64,000 bases of DNA from Ornithobacterium rhinotracheale. Its GTDB lineage: Bacteria; Bacteroidota; Bacteroidia; Flavobacteriales; Weeksellaceae. The translations under genes and the position numbers were made by a program. The notes under the pieces were generated by a model. It was not told the origin of the DNA and ran no database searches. It saw nothing but the letters and a program-made list of their open reading frames with translations. Location: NCBI RefSeq assembly GCF_004088395.1, contig NZ_CP035107.1, positions 1,875,001 to 1,939,000 on the forward strand, written 5' to 3'. Each line of letters opens with the position of its first letter. Position 1 is the stretch's first letter. Positions 45,416-55,175 of the stretch are shown here, piece after piece.

Positions 45416-46448
45416 TCATTACATTATAGTAATTAATTATGGTTTCTTTTTCATTAGCTTGTGTTACAACAACTTTCATATCGCCTTCTACAAAACTTGG
45501 TAAAGTTACATTTCCTTGCTCATCGATTTGTGCCTCTACATTATTAAAGAAGATTTTTACTTTAGCTATTTGGGGCCCTTCTAGATCCAAAATATTGTAA
45601 TTAAAGTTTTGTGGCACTCGGTTGTTTTTCAAATTTTTTAAGTAAGGAAAAGCTCTGCCATATTCCTTTTGAATTTGAACTGCATCGGTAGTAAAATTAA
45701 TTTCAGATACTAGCTCTGGAGCGTCTTTAGTCCATATTTTTGCACGGTATTGCCCTCCTGGCACCAAATTACTTAATTTATAGGATTTCACGTCTTCTGA
45801 AAGTTCAAAAGAATCTCCATTTAATTCAAGCACATACTCCTTTCCCTTTTGCGTCTTCCAAGTGAGATTTGCACTACGCTGTGATATTTCTTCCGCTTTG
45901 AAGTCCTTTGGGGCAGTTGCCTTTTGTTCTTTGTAGTAAATTTGAATGTCGTCTAATTTTATGTATGATTGCTGTATCTGAACTTTAAAAGAGTTTAAAT
46001 AGGCAATATTTTCAGGGATTGATAGCTCTTTGCCTAGTTTTTTCCAACCGTTTACTTCCTCCTCTATTGCAAAATCATTGATTGTATTATAGCTTGTCCC
46101 TTTCATATTATATTCCTCGCTACCATCGTCTTTAGTCGCTCCAATTCTAACTGAAACTTTATCAAGAGCAGTATTTTTAGATACCCAAAAGCTAAATACC
46201 AAAACTTGTCCTCCAATTCCGTCGATTTTTAAATTTTTGGTGGTAACACTTGGGTAATCATAAAATTTTAAATACCCCGTATTTACACAATTTCCACCGT
46301 CGATTCCTCCACCAGGGTATAAATCAAATTTATTTGTATACCAGTTCTCCAATCCTTGCTCAAAATCTCCATTAGGGAGCAGATTGTCTTGAGCCTTGGC
46401 TACTTGAAGGCTTAAAAATAGAAATAAGAAAAATTTTAAAATTTTCAT
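45405..46448 (-). CDS. Secreted protein with carbohydrate-binding-like and fibronectin III-like domains
   Basis: A 347-residue protein with a signal peptide (MKILKFFLFLFLSLQVAKAQ). Residues about 22-172 begin LLPNGDFEQGLENWY, the hallmark of a CBM4/9-type galactose-binding-like fold. Residues about 176-255 look like an Fn3 domain (APKDFKAEEISQRSANLTWK). A C-terminal 90-residue part follows. It is probably exported to the surface, where it may bind polymer for the SusC/SusD importer. Confidence 0.6.
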   Translation of the reverse strand: MKILKFFLFLFLSLQVAKAQDNLLPNGDFEQGLENWYTNKFDLYPGGGIDGGNCVNTGYLKFYDYPSVTTKNLKIDGIGGQVLVFSFWVSKNTALDKVSVRIGATKDDGSEEYNMKGTSYNTINDFAIEEEVNGWKKLGKELSIPENIAYLNSFKVQIQQSYIKLDDIQIYYKEQKATAPKDFKAEEISQRSANLTWKTQKGKEYVLELNGDSFELSEDVKSYKLSNLVPGGQYRAKIWTKDAPELVSEINFTTDAVQIQKEYGRAFPYLKNLKNNRVPQNFNYNILDLEGPQIAKVKIFFNNVEAQIDEQGNVTLPSFVEGDMKVVVTQANEKETIINYYNVMIEK

Positions 46449-46462
46449 ATTGAGCTATAAAC

Positions 46463-47677
46463 TTATAATACTAAATCTGAGTTAAAACCAAAAATGTCTC
46501 CAATTCTTTTAGCTATTCGGTTCAATGCTCCGTTACCGCCAACTCCTATTAGGTTATTTTTATCCCAAAAGCCTAATCTTCCTACCATATCTGATGCCAA
46601 TGATTCTATTATTTCATAATCCTCAATATAAAAAGAGCCATCTGCTTTACGAGTTGCCACAAAGGAATGCAAAAAGCCGTAAGCTTCTGACAATTCGTGA
46701 AAAGCTTTTTGATACTCTCCGCCTGTAATTTCTCCCCCTAAATTTGGCTTTGATTGTTTTAGGTAATGTACACAACGGGTGGCAAAAAGTAATGAAAGAC
46801 TTTCTCTGATGATTCCGATTTGCTCTTCAAGCTTGGTATAATCTCTTTCTTTTAATGCTAATCTTCCGACTTTGAAAGCTTTTGTTACTTTTTTATCTAC
46901 ATCTCTCATAAAATCAGCTCCTTGAAATTCATTTACCATATAATTGGCAATAAATTTAGGGGTTCCATCTCTATTTTCTTTCCCCAACAAAGCATAGGCT
47001 ATATCCCAATGATATTCTAGCTCTGTATATTGCTTTCCTCTCAAGAATTGTCTTTTTGCATTTTTGTCCCTTAACTCTGTATTTTTCATTACATTATCTC
47101 CGAGATGTTCATTTAGGATTTGGTCTAGAAAAATTATCCCCATAATTTGTTTTTCTACTAATTCAGAGATTTCTATTCCTTTTTCATTTATAAAACGAAT
47201 ATCTTTCCCTTTCTCTGAACCTACTTTACCTGCTTTCCCTTCGCTTGCAGTTTCCCATTTACGGCCATTAAGCTCAATTAATTGCTCTACACTTTTATTA
47301 AATTTCTCTAATACCTTTTGTTGCAAATCAGGGTTTATTTTAAATAAATCTGAGGACGATGCTGTCATCGATTTAGCTGAAATATTTCCAAGAGGGGAAC
47401 TAGAAATAAACTCATATTTTTCATCAAACTCTTTTTGATTTGAAAAGGCTGTCATGTCCACTAAATCATTTAAGCTAAGTAGATTATCAATCACACGTCT
47501 TCCCTCGCTTAAAGCATTGTTTGGGAATAATTTTTTATAATCTTCACTTACATCTACTTTATCTTTATTCTTCTTCTCATTAACTACGGTCTCAGTCCCA
47601 CTATCTGAACCGCCACATGAATTAAGGCTAAATACTCCAGCTAATACTCCTAATGCTAAAATTGTTTTCTTTATCAT
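46463..47677 (-). CDS. DUF4856-like lipoprotein
   Basis: A 404-residue lipoprotein (signal MIKKTILALGVLAGVFSLNSC). The helical mature part with LEYHWDIAYALLGKE and YEIIESLASDMVGRLGFWD resembles the DUF4856 family of Bacteroidota, which is distantly linked to imelysin-like iron-regulated proteins. The assignment is from memory of the family and needs a profile search. It lies in the SusC/SusD accessory operon, 14 bases before the next gene. Confidence 0.55.
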   Translation of the reverse strand: MIKKTILALGVLAGVFSLNSCGGSDSGTETVVNEKKNKDKVDVSEDYKKLFPNNALSEGRRVIDNLLSLNDLVDMTAFSNQKEFDEKYEFISSSPLGNISAKSMTASSSDLFKINPDLQQKVLEKFNKSVEQLIELNGRKWETASEGKAGKVGSEKGKDIRFINEKGIEISELVEKQIMGIIFLDQILNEHLGDNVMKNTELRDKNAKRQFLRGKQYTELEYHWDIAYALLGKENRDGTPKFIANYMVNEFQGADFMRDVDKKVTKAFKVGRLALKERDYTKLEEQIGIIRESLSLLFATRCVHYLKQSKPNLGGEITGGEYQKAFHELSEAYGFLHSFVATRKADGSFYIEDYEIIESLASDMVGRLGFWDKNNLIGVGGNGALNRIAKRIGDIFGFNSDLVL

Positions 47678-47710
47678 AATAAAATATTTTAAATCTAATT
47701 TAGTTGTTTT

Positions 47711-48322
47711 TTAAGGTAAAATTATTTTTTCACAGAATCCAAAATCGTTACTATAACCATCTGTTCTAAATTTATTTTCATATTTAATTTCTGGTGTTAC
47801 AATCAATCCATCTGTAGAAGTTGCTTGCATAGTCGCTCTAATCTCAAAACTATTGTACCCCGCTCCATAAATTCCTAAATACAATGGGAATCCTGACTCT
47901 GCTTGAAATGTGATTTCTTTTTTCTCTCCATTTTTGAATTCTGCTTCCACATCCTCGTCATCGTAGGTGCGTAAAATTTTTAATTTTTTGTTTTCATCTA
48001 TATAACGAACCATGATATAGGAATTAGGATTTGAGCTCACCTCATCGCCATAATATTCTTTCTCCAAATAGTAAAAAGTTAAAGTCACTTTATAAGTTCG
48101 TTTTTCGGCAATTTCTTTACCAGGATAAATGTATTCTTCCTCACTAATTTGGGGCTCGCACGGGAGCTTTGGCATCGTTTCATACCCAATGTAGGGGGGG
48201 GGCATTTTTTTATTTCCAAAAAGTGCACGATAATCTTCCGCAGGCAAACCCTCCGCCGTTTCGTTGCATTGCACAAATGCGAAAAACGCAATGATTATTC
48301 CTAAATATTTTAAAAAATTCAT
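47711..48322 (-). CDS. Lipoprotein with a coding poly-C tract
   Basis: A 203-residue lipoprotein (signal FLKYLGIIIAFFAFVQC). No family recognised; the mature part is beta-rich (YKVTLTFYYLEKEYYGDEVS). Codons for MPPPYIG contain nine consecutive C residues (48194-48202 as G on the plus strand), next to a run of seven A residues. Slippage here would put the gene out of frame after about 40 residues, so phase variation is possible. It lies 10 bases after the DUF4302 gene. Confidence 0.6.
   Translation of the reverse strand: MNFLKYLGIIIAFFAFVQCNETAEGLPAEDYRALFGNKKMPPPYIGYETMPKLPCEPQISEEEYIYPGKEIAEKRTYKVTLTFYYLEKEYYGDEVSSNPNSYIMVRYIDENKKLKILRTYDDEDVEAEFKNGEKKEITFQAESGFPLYLGIYGAGYNSFEIRATMQATSTDGLIVTPEIKYENKFRTDGYSNDFGFCEKIILP
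48194..48202 (-). repeat. Homopolymer C9 tract in a lipoprotein gene
   Basis: Nine G residues on the plus strand (C9 in the coding strand), the longest G/C homopolymer I found in this AT-rich window. The remainder contain at most six or so. Confidence 0.85.
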
Positions 48323-48332
48323 CTTTTTATTT

Positions 48333-49262
48333 TTAATAAATTATTGCTTGAAATCCTTTTTGAGAAGCTATATAACTATTTCCCTTTTTCTTAAATTGCG
48401 TAAAATTCACACTATCGTTTACCTGAATGCCTGGCAGCATCAAAATTCCGTCTTCCATTGCCACATAGCCACTTCCCAAACCTGTATAGTACTTGCTAAC
48501 TGTCACATGAGGCTGCATATTTCTTAAAAACACGGTGTATCGTTTATTGACATCTGTATGTTTGTCTTTTGAAAAATTAGTTACAAAAACTTCCTCGCCA
48601 TAAGGATTATTGATACTTAAGTTTTTAATTCTTTTTCGCTCAAACTGCAATTTAGTATCATAAACTTCCTTCATCACCTCTTCCCAATCCTTTCCTGCGG
48701 GAATAGGTTTAAGCACAATGTATTCGCTAGTATTATTTGGGTATTTATTGGTAGAGAAAATCAAGCTACCATCGGCATCTTTTTTAAAAAACAAAAAGCT
48801 TGTTTGCCTCGTTTCAAATATATAATTGGGCGAAATAAAGTTGAGTTGCGTATATGAGTTATGCGAAATACTGTACTGGCTAGTTTTGACTTCTTCTTTG
48901 GATGTGAAAGTTTTATCCGAGAGCATTTCCACCTCTCCATTTTCTTTAAATTTCATCAATAAATGAAAACCTCCTTGCCCATAATCTCGATCTATAAGGA
49001 TAATTCCGTAACTTTTTGAACGAATGAGGTTTCTCGACAAGTCGTTGAATTTATTGGCTAAATTTGGAAAATAAATCATTTCCCAGCCATTTGGTGCATT
49101 GACCAAGGTTTGTTTTAGAGTATCTTTTGCAGAGATGATTCTTTCGCTAGGCGTTTGGTCAAAAAATCTATCGTCCTCTTGATTACAAGAAAACAAGAAT
49201 AATATACTAGCCATCCCACAAAAAAGTTTATTTAGAATATTGTTTTTCATATTATTGAGCAT
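48333..49262 (-). CDS. DUF4302 family lipoprotein
   Basis: A 309-residue lipoprotein with a signal ending ILFLFSCNQEDD; the start may be 49250 (MKNNIL). The mature N-terminus SERIISAKDTLKQTLVNAPN followed by GWEMIYFPN is typical of DUF4302, a Bacteroidota family found beside SusC/SusD pairs and zinc-metallohydrolase lipoproteins. Its role is unknown. It overlaps the preceding gene's stop by 11 bases, so translation is likely coupled. Confidence 0.7.
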   Translation of the reverse strand: MLNNMKNNILNKLFCGMASILFLFSCNQEDDRFFDQTPSERIISAKDTLKQTLVNAPNGWEMIYFPNLANKFNDLSRNLIRSKSYGIILIDRDYGQGGFHLLMKFKENGEVEMLSDKTFTSKEEVKTSQYSISHNSYTQLNFISPNYIFETRQTSFLFFKKDADGSLIFSTNKYPNNTSEYIVLKPIPAGKDWEEVMKEVYDTKLQFERKRIKNLSINNPYGEEVFVTNFSKDKHTDVNKRYTVFLRNMQPHVTVSKYYTGLGSGYVAMEDGILMLPGIQVNDSVNFTQFKKKGNSYIASQKGFQAIIY

Positions 49263-50175
49263 ATTTTTTAAGTCTAATTAAATTTTGCAAATTCAATACA
49301 TTGATGTCTATATCAAATTCTTCTTTTAGGTATTTAGTCACAAAATCTCTTTTAGCCTCCAATGTTTTTTTGGCTTGGCGTGCTCTCTCTACCTCCTTAT
49401 AATAATCATCGGCAGGTGTAGCTGCATACTCAATCATCTGATCTACTTCATGTTTTGGATAGGAAAGCAAAACGCTCATTGTTTCAGCAAAATCCTCATA
49501 TACATCATAACGAGCTGCTGAAAAACTATAAAAGCCAACATAAAAAGGAACAGAAGAAAGCTCTGAGGCTTCTTTTTTTTCGCCAAAATCATCTAGCTTA
49601 TATTTTCTAAAATTTAAATTGGAAAATTCTTCTAAATCAAATTTCTTGTGATATGCCATGAGCTTAGCCATATTGTTTTGAACATTTCTTGAAAGACGAA
49701 TCATCGATTCCTCATTATTTTTATTAAAATCGTCTACCTTAAAAATTGTAAACGGAAAAGGAGAATCGTTCGACAACTGCCACTTTTCAACGCCAAATGA
49801 ATCTATATTAGCATTGCCAAACAGCTTTATCTCGGCAGGAGACATTTCTTTTAACAATTCTTTTCCAGCCACTTGCATATATAAATCGATCCAAATTACA
49901 TTTAGGGCTTTTGCCACTTCATAAGCTTTTGCCTCATTCGGAGGGAAAAGCTGCATGCGATCAAAAGAGCTATTGTTCTGCCACTGGTAATTTACCGCAA
50001 TATTGTATGGCTTTTCAAAATTTTGATTTAAGTAAGTTTGAAATTCTGAATTTGGCGTTTGAGAAACATTTATCACGCTTTTGGAAGATAAATCTTCCGA
50101 ACCTTCGCAGCTTGCCAAAAATAGCAAACCGCTCAATGCAAATATTGAATATTTTATATTTTTAATCTGAATCAT
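49252..50175 (-). CDS. Zinc-metallohydrolase-family lipoprotein lacking the HExxH motif
   Basis: A 307-residue lipoprotein (signal SIFALSGLLFLASC). The blocks NFEKPYNIAVNYQWQ, NVIWIDLYMQVAGKELLKE and GFYSFSAARYDVYEDFAE match what I recall of the substrate-import-associated zinc metallohydrolase lipoproteins that accompany SusC/SusD. In that family a HExxH lies about 55-60 residues before EDFAE. Here the aligned site, residues 167-171, reads NNMAK, so both histidines and the glutamate are gone. It is likely a catalytically dead relative that may only bind substrate. It lies between susD and the DUF4302 gene. Confidence 0.65.
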   Translation of the reverse strand: MIQIKNIKYSIFALSGLLFLASCEGSEDLSSKSVINVSQTPNSEFQTYLNQNFEKPYNIAVNYQWQNNSSFDRMQLFPPNEAKAYEVAKALNVIWIDLYMQVAGKELLKEMSPAEIKLFGNANIDSFGVEKWQLSNDSPFPFTIFKVDDFNKNNEESMIRLSRNVQNNMAKLMAYHKKFDLEEFSNLNFRKYKLDDFGEKKEASELSSVPFYVGFYSFSAARYDVYEDFAETMSVLLSYPKHEVDQMIEYAATPADDYYKEVERARQAKKTLEAKRDFVTKYLKEEFDIDINVLNLQNLIRLKKYAQ

Positions 50176-50184
50176 AACTAAATT

Positions 50185-51681
50185 TTATCTAGGGTTTGGA
50201 GTTAAGCCACTATCTATTGCGAGAGGTGGAATTTGTAGTGTTTTTCTATAATCTTCTTTCTTTAAAATTCTATCTAATTTATACTCATCTCCAGGTTGAT
50301 TTCTATTTACACTAAGATGATATCGGCGAATGTCGAACCAGCGCAAGCCCTCGTGCACAAATTCTCTGCGACGGAGCTCACACACAAAGGCTACTATCGA
50401 TGCCTTGAAAAATGACATTGCTCCAAAAGATGATGTGTATAAATCTTGAGCATTTTTAAATCCATACAAAATCTCTTCTTTGCTTAATCCTAAGGACATT
50501 TTTGCTTTTAGATAACTTCTTAGATTTAAAATGGCTTCATCGTTTTTTTCCAGCATAGCCAGCGCTTCTACTTTATTGAGCAAAACCTCATCTGCCGTAA
50601 AAAGCACATTGTCTGAGTAGATTCCTTTTGGGTTTAATCCTGTGCTTTCAAAAGTTGAGAAATCTCTGAATTTATTAATGTATTTTGCTGTGCTATTTTC
50701 TACACCATGCACTTTTTCTGCATAGTAGAAACTTAAATCTAGGCTTGGGGATAAATTGCTAAATAAATCTTTCACTTTATTATAGTCTAGACCATATTTC
50801 TCGACCTTAAAGTTTCTATTCCAGCGAGTTTCTGTCGGGGTTAAAAGCAAATTCGTTTTCTCTTGGCTATTGGTATACCAATGATTGACCGAAAAGTTAT
50901 AGTCTCTGTATTCATTCCAGTTTCTAATGGCGTTAAAAGCATCTATCCCCAGCACATAATCGCTGTAATCTACCACTTTTTGCCAATCGCCGTGATACAA
51001 ATAAAATCTTGTAGCAAAGGCTGCCGCAGCTTTTAAATTAAAATGGAATTTGGGTTGTTTGTAATTATTATCTTTAATTAAAGGCAATCCTAATTCTAAA
51101 TCTTCTTGAATTTTGTTGTAAGTTTCCTCGAGCGTTCCACGAGAGTAGGTAGGAAATGCGTTTTTCTCAGGCGTCGTTACATACGGAATCCCTGGCAAGC
51201 TCTGAGCCGTAGTAGGATTGTAAGTGTCTGCCCAAATGTTTGCCAACATGAAATGCAAATAGGCACGAAGCACCAAGGCTTCGCCATACAAAGCTGTGAT
51301 TTCTGGTGTTTTTTCTTTAAACTTTTTAAGGCTTTCGAGTGCTTGATTCACTTGTGCAATGCCACGGTAGCTGTCATTCCAGAAATTAAGCGGGGTGTCT
51401 AGGTCCTCGTTATCATAGTCTTGCCAATAGAACATTGCCTCATTCAAACGATTGTATTTACCCCCTTCGCGAATATCCACATTGTCGGTGCGAGGTTCCA
51501 GAAACGGATAATAACTCGCGTGTGGATAAGCCGCCGTTAAAACTTCACGGATTTTCTGCACATCATCGATTTCTATATCGTAATCTGATTTTGGCGACTC
51601 GTCCAAAAAATCATTACAGCTCAGCATTCCTAAACTAAAGAAAATACCGTATAAAATATATTGAATTTTTAATCTTCTCAT
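50185..51681 (-). CDS. SusD/RagB family nutrient-binding lipoprotein (pair A)
   Basis: A 498-residue lipoprotein (signal YILYGIFFSLGMLSC) that starts its mature part NDFLDESPKSDYDI, typical of SusD. TPR-like helices follow and the C-terminus contains FVHEGLRWFDIRRYHL, the conserved SusD block. It caps the SusC barrel and presents substrate. It lies 15 bases after its SusC partner and upstream of the accessory lipoproteins. No glycoside hydrolase is in the locus, so peptides, metals or another non-glycan substrate are possible. Confidence 0.93.
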   Translation of the reverse strand: MRRLKIQYILYGIFFSLGMLSCNDFLDESPKSDYDIEIDDVQKIREVLTAAYPHASYYPFLEPRTDNVDIREGGKYNRLNEAMFYWQDYDNEDLDTPLNFWNDSYRGIAQVNQALESLKKFKEKTPEITALYGEALVLRAYLHFMLANIWADTYNPTTAQSLPGIPYVTTPEKNAFPTYSRGTLEETYNKIQEDLELGLPLIKDNNYKQPKFHFNLKAAAAFATRFYLYHGDWQKVVDYSDYVLGIDAFNAIRNWNEYRDYNFSVNHWYTNSQEKTNLLLTPTETRWNRNFKVEKYGLDYNKVKDLFSNLSPSLDLSFYYAEKVHGVENSTAKYINKFRDFSTFESTGLNPKGIYSDNVLFTADEVLLNKVEALAMLEKNDEAILNLRSYLKAKMSLGLSKEEILYGFKNAQDLYTSSFGAMSFFKASIVAFVCELRRREFVHEGLRWFDIRRYHLSVNRNQPGDEYKLDRILKKEDYRKTLQIPPLAIDSGLTPNPR

Positions 51682-51696
51682 CGATTTTTAAATTTT

Positions 51697-54600
51697 TTAA
51701 AACATAAGATTTATCCCCAAAGTGCATTGTCTCTGAATTGGCAATGCTACCCCTCCCGAACGGAAGAATTCAGGATCTTGCCCGTTGAGTTTTTTATCAG
51801 AATAAATCAAGAACGGATTGGTAATTTGCAAACGGATATTGGCTCCTTGCATTTTCCATTTTTGAATTAAATCTGAACTAAATGTATAGCCTAGCGAAAT
51901 GTTTTTCATTCGCACAAAGCTTCCATCTGCCACACGCAATTGCGAATAATTGTAAGTGTTATAAGCTCGCTCAATATTTTCTTCGCCCACGAGTTTTATC
52001 AAATCTTTAGACGGAATCACTGGCACATTGGTTTTAAATTCATCGCCAGGGTTGAGCCATCTGTTTAAATAATTATTTGCAAAAACATTCAAATCGGCAA
52101 AACCTGGATCGTAGGTAGGTTGCAATCTGATTTTATTTCCCACTTGATAGGTAATGAAAAATGATAAATCGAAGTTTTTATATTTAAAGGTGTTTGAAAA
52201 ACCACCTGTAAGGTTTGGCTCAATGGCTCCTTCATATTTTAAATAAGATAAAGAATATTTTGTATCCAAGAAATCGGCGCCTGCACTTTTGGCAAATTCA
52301 AAACCTTCAAACGGATAATCTCCAAAATAAAAATTCGGCAAGCCGTATTGGTCTAATCCTGTGAACTGGAAAGAGTACAAACCTCCTCGTGGATGCCCCA
52401 CGACATTTCCTTTGCCCGTGCCCGCTACTAAATCAAATGTATCTGGCGTGTTTCTAAGTCGAGTGATTTTCTGGTCGTAATACCCCATGGTGTACATTGC
52501 AGTCCAAGAAAAATCTTGGGTTTTAATCGGTGTAGCATTCAAAGTAAATTCTACCCCTTTAGTATCCATGTCGGCAAAATTTGCAAATTTATAATATTCC
52601 CCGCCGATGCCTGAGGTGCGCACCAAATCTATTAAATCAAATGATTTTCTCTGATACGCATCAATGGTGAAATTCCATCTATTTTTGAACAAGCCTACAT
52701 CCAAGCCCACATTAAGCTCATACATTTTTTCCCAAGTTAAATCTCTGTTTTCTAGATTTAAAAGTGACAATTGATTTTCTCTTTCCTTGGTGCTGAAACG
52801 ATTCGTAACGCCTGAAGTAAACACAGCTAATGAATTTATCGCACTTTCGCTCATTTTAGCCGTGAAACCATAACTGGCTCTCAAGGCTAAAGTATTAAGG
52901 TTTGGCAAATTTTGAATAAATTCTTCTTTATCTAAGTTCCACTTAGCTCCCACATTCCAAGTTGGTAGCCAGCGAGACTGTGCTCTACGGCCAGAAATAT
53001 TGGTGCCTTCGTAGTTTACCACTGCGTTGATGATGTATTTTCCCGCGTATCCATATGTTGCATTTCCTGAAAAAGTTACACCTCGGTCTTTAATTCTACT
53101 TAATCCAAAATAAACTTCGTTTTCGGTCTGTAATTTTTGAAAAACCAATGGTGAGGTAATCACTTGATTGGCTCGATCGAAAAGCATTCCGTAGCCACTA
53201 AACGGATTGATGTCTCGATTAGTTGAACGAATTTCATTGAAACCATACAATTTCAAATCATTTTCCCCCCATTGTTTTTCATAATCGAGTGATAGACGCA
53301 GCAAGTAATTTTTTAATTTATTTTCTGTTTTATTAAAAATTCCACCTTCGGGCAAAATCACCTTTGGATAATTATAATTTCCATCATTTTCTCTAAATAA
53401 ATAAATGTTTTCGGCAAGTTCTACTGGATTATTGTCTGCTTGATATGCCAAAATCACATTAGAATTACTCTTTACTGTGTGCTCAATAGAGGTACTTGCA
53501 CGGCGTGCTACGGCAGTTAAATTCGCTACTAAATTAGGCTTAATTTTATATTCTAATTCGCCTTGAATTTTTAAATCAATGACATTAATATCTAAATAAT
53601 TATTATCGTATTCATTAAAGATATTGAACGGTGCCCAGTTGTTTCTGTAATAAAGATTGGGCAACATTGCACGAGTGGTGTTCAAGGCATAAGAAAACGG
53701 ATTGATGTCGAAATCGCGCTCAAAACTACCAATATTTGTATTTTTCTTTTGTCTAAAAGTTCCTGGTGCCTTTTGATTTCGGAAATTCCCTTGAATATTA
53801 ATATTTGTTTTGAATTTATCGCTGATGAAATAAGTGTTTTTCACATTAGCCGTAAGTCGTTGCGTTTTATCTATAATGCTCCAGCCACCATCTGTGTAAT
53901 AGCCCAGAGATGCGTAGTTAGCACTATTTTCGCCACCACCGCTAAAGTTTAAGGCTAAGGTGTGCGTGGGGCGCATTCTGAAAAGCTCGTTGAACCAATC
54001 GGTATCGGCATATTCAAACTTTCTTAAATAATTGGCAATTCTTTCTGGCGTATTGTCTAGTGCATAGGATTGTGTAGCCTCGTTAAAAGTCGTGAGGCTT
54101 TTATACAAATTATAATAAGCTCCGCCTCGTCTGCCCATCAATGCCGAAGTCATATCAAAATAGCCTTTATTATGCATTTCGTTGTAAATCGACATGGTTT
54201 CTTGCGAGTTCAGCAAATCGTACTGATTATAGTTTGGACGAAGACGCACCGCCTGCTCATAAGAAAAATTGATGCGATTAGGCGTGTTTCTCCTCCCCGA
54301 TTTTGTTGTAATAACGATCACTCCGTTCAGTGCACGCGCGCCATACATAGAGGTTGCCGAGGCATCTTTCAAAACCTGAATATCCTCAATGTCCGACGGG
54401 TTGATGCCCGCAATGGCTGAACTGATAAGCGTAACAGCATCTCCCGAAACTAATTGATCAAAAGTCAAATTCACAATATCCTCGTACACCGCGCCATCAA
54501 TCACCCAAAGTGGCTGCACATTGCTATTGATGGACGCCCCACCACGAATGTTGATTCTAGGTGCGGCACCAAAAGTTCCCGTAACATTTTGGATATTTAA

Positions 54601-55077
54601 TCCCGCTACTCTCCCCTCAAGCAGGCGAGACACATCGGGAACCGCATCGATTTTGATTTCGCTCATTTTTACTTGGCTTGCCGCCCCTGTAAAAACACGA
54701 TTTTTGATTTTTTTGTATCCCGTAACCACAAATTCATTAAGTGCAAGGGAGGATTCATCTTTAAGAACAAAGTCCTTTCTGGTGAAATTTTTAACTTTAA
54801 AAGATAGTTCTTGAAAACCTAATTGGTAAAAAGTTAAGACATCTCCTACATTCGCTTTAATACTGAAGTCTCCTTTTTTATTGGTAAGTGTTGTTTCTTT
54901 AGAATTTAAATTACTTACCAAAACTTCCTTGATTGGCCGCTTATGAGAATCCAGCACCACGCCTGAATATATCTGCTGAGCACTCAAATACTGCCCTAAA
55001 AAGAACATAAATAGTAAAAAACATTTTTTTCTAACATCAGTAAAATTCCCTAATAGATTAATCTTTTTCTTTTCCAT
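51697..55077 (-). CDS. SusC/RagA family TonB-dependent transporter (pair A)
   Basis: An 1126-residue outer-membrane transporter. A signal segment (CFLLFMFFLGQYLSA) is followed by a carboxypeptidase-D-like domain (IYSGVVLDSHKRPIKEVLVS), a TonB-box-like FVVTGYKK, the plug domain (SRLLEGRVAGLNIQNVTGT, SATSMYGARALNGVIVITT) and a 22-strand barrel ending in Phe. It is the first gene of the operon that ends at 44786. Confidence 0.95.
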   Translation of the reverse strand: MEKKKINLLGNFTDVRKKCFLLFMFFLGQYLSAQQIYSGVVLDSHKRPIKEVLVSNLNSKETTLTNKKGDFSIKANVGDVLTFYQLGFQELSFKVKNFTRKDFVLKDESSLALNEFVVTGYKKIKNRVFTGAASQVKMSEIKIDAVPDVSRLLEGRVAGLNIQNVTGTFGAAPRINIRGGASINSNVQPLWVIDGAVYEDIVNLTFDQLVSGDAVTLISSAIAGINPSDIEDIQVLKDASATSMYGARALNGVIVITTKSGRRNTPNRINFSYEQAVRLRPNYNQYDLLNSQETMSIYNEMHNKGYFDMTSALMGRRGGAYYNLYKSLTTFNEATQSYALDNTPERIANYLRKFEYADTDWFNELFRMRPTHTLALNFSGGGENSANYASLGYYTDGGWSIIDKTQRLTANVKNTYFISDKFKTNINIQGNFRNQKAPGTFRQKKNTNIGSFERDFDINPFSYALNTTRAMLPNLYYRNNWAPFNIFNEYDNNYLDINVIDLKIQGELEYKIKPNLVANLTAVARRASTSIEHTVKSNSNVILAYQADNNPVELAENIYLFRENDGNYNYPKVILPEGGIFNKTENKLKNYLLRLSLDYEKQWGENDLKLYGFNEIRSTNRDINPFSGYGMLFDRANQVITSPLVFQKLQTENEVYFGLSRIKDRGVTFSGNATYGYAGKYIINAVVNYEGTNISGRRAQSRWLPTWNVGAKWNLDKEEFIQNLPNLNTLALRASYGFTAKMSESAINSLAVFTSGVTNRFSTKERENQLSLLNLENRDLTWEKMYELNVGLDVGLFKNRWNFTIDAYQRKSFDLIDLVRTSGIGGEYYKFANFADMDTKGVEFTLNATPIKTQDFSWTAMYTMGYYDQKITRLRNTPDTFDLVAGTGKGNVVGHPRGGLYSFQFTGLDQYGLPNFYFGDYPFEGFEFAKSAGADFLDTKYSLSYLKYEGAIEPNLTGGFSNTFKYKNFDLSFFITYQVGNKIRLQPTYDPGFADLNVFANNYLNRWLNPGDEFKTNVPVIPSKDLIKLVGEENIERAYNTYNYSQLRVADGSFVRMKNISLGYTFSSDLIQKWKMQGANIRLQITNPFLIYSDKKLNGQDPEFFRSGGVALPIQRQCTLGINLMF

Positions 55078-55105
55078 TCAATAAATTACTTATCACTAAA
55101 CGCGA

Positions 55106-55113
55106 CAAATTTA
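55106..55113 (-). promoter_or_regulatory. -7 box of the SusC/SusD pair A operon
   Basis: TAAATTTG on the minus strand fits TAnnTTTG, 28 bases before the susC start. No TTG at the -33 position; an alternative sigma factor may be involved, as many SusC/SusD operons are under sigma/anti-sigma control. Confidence 0.4.
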
Positions 55114-55175
55114 AAAATTTATTTTATTTAGAAAAAATAAAAATAAGGGTTTTTATTAAGCTGTTATTTACAAAA

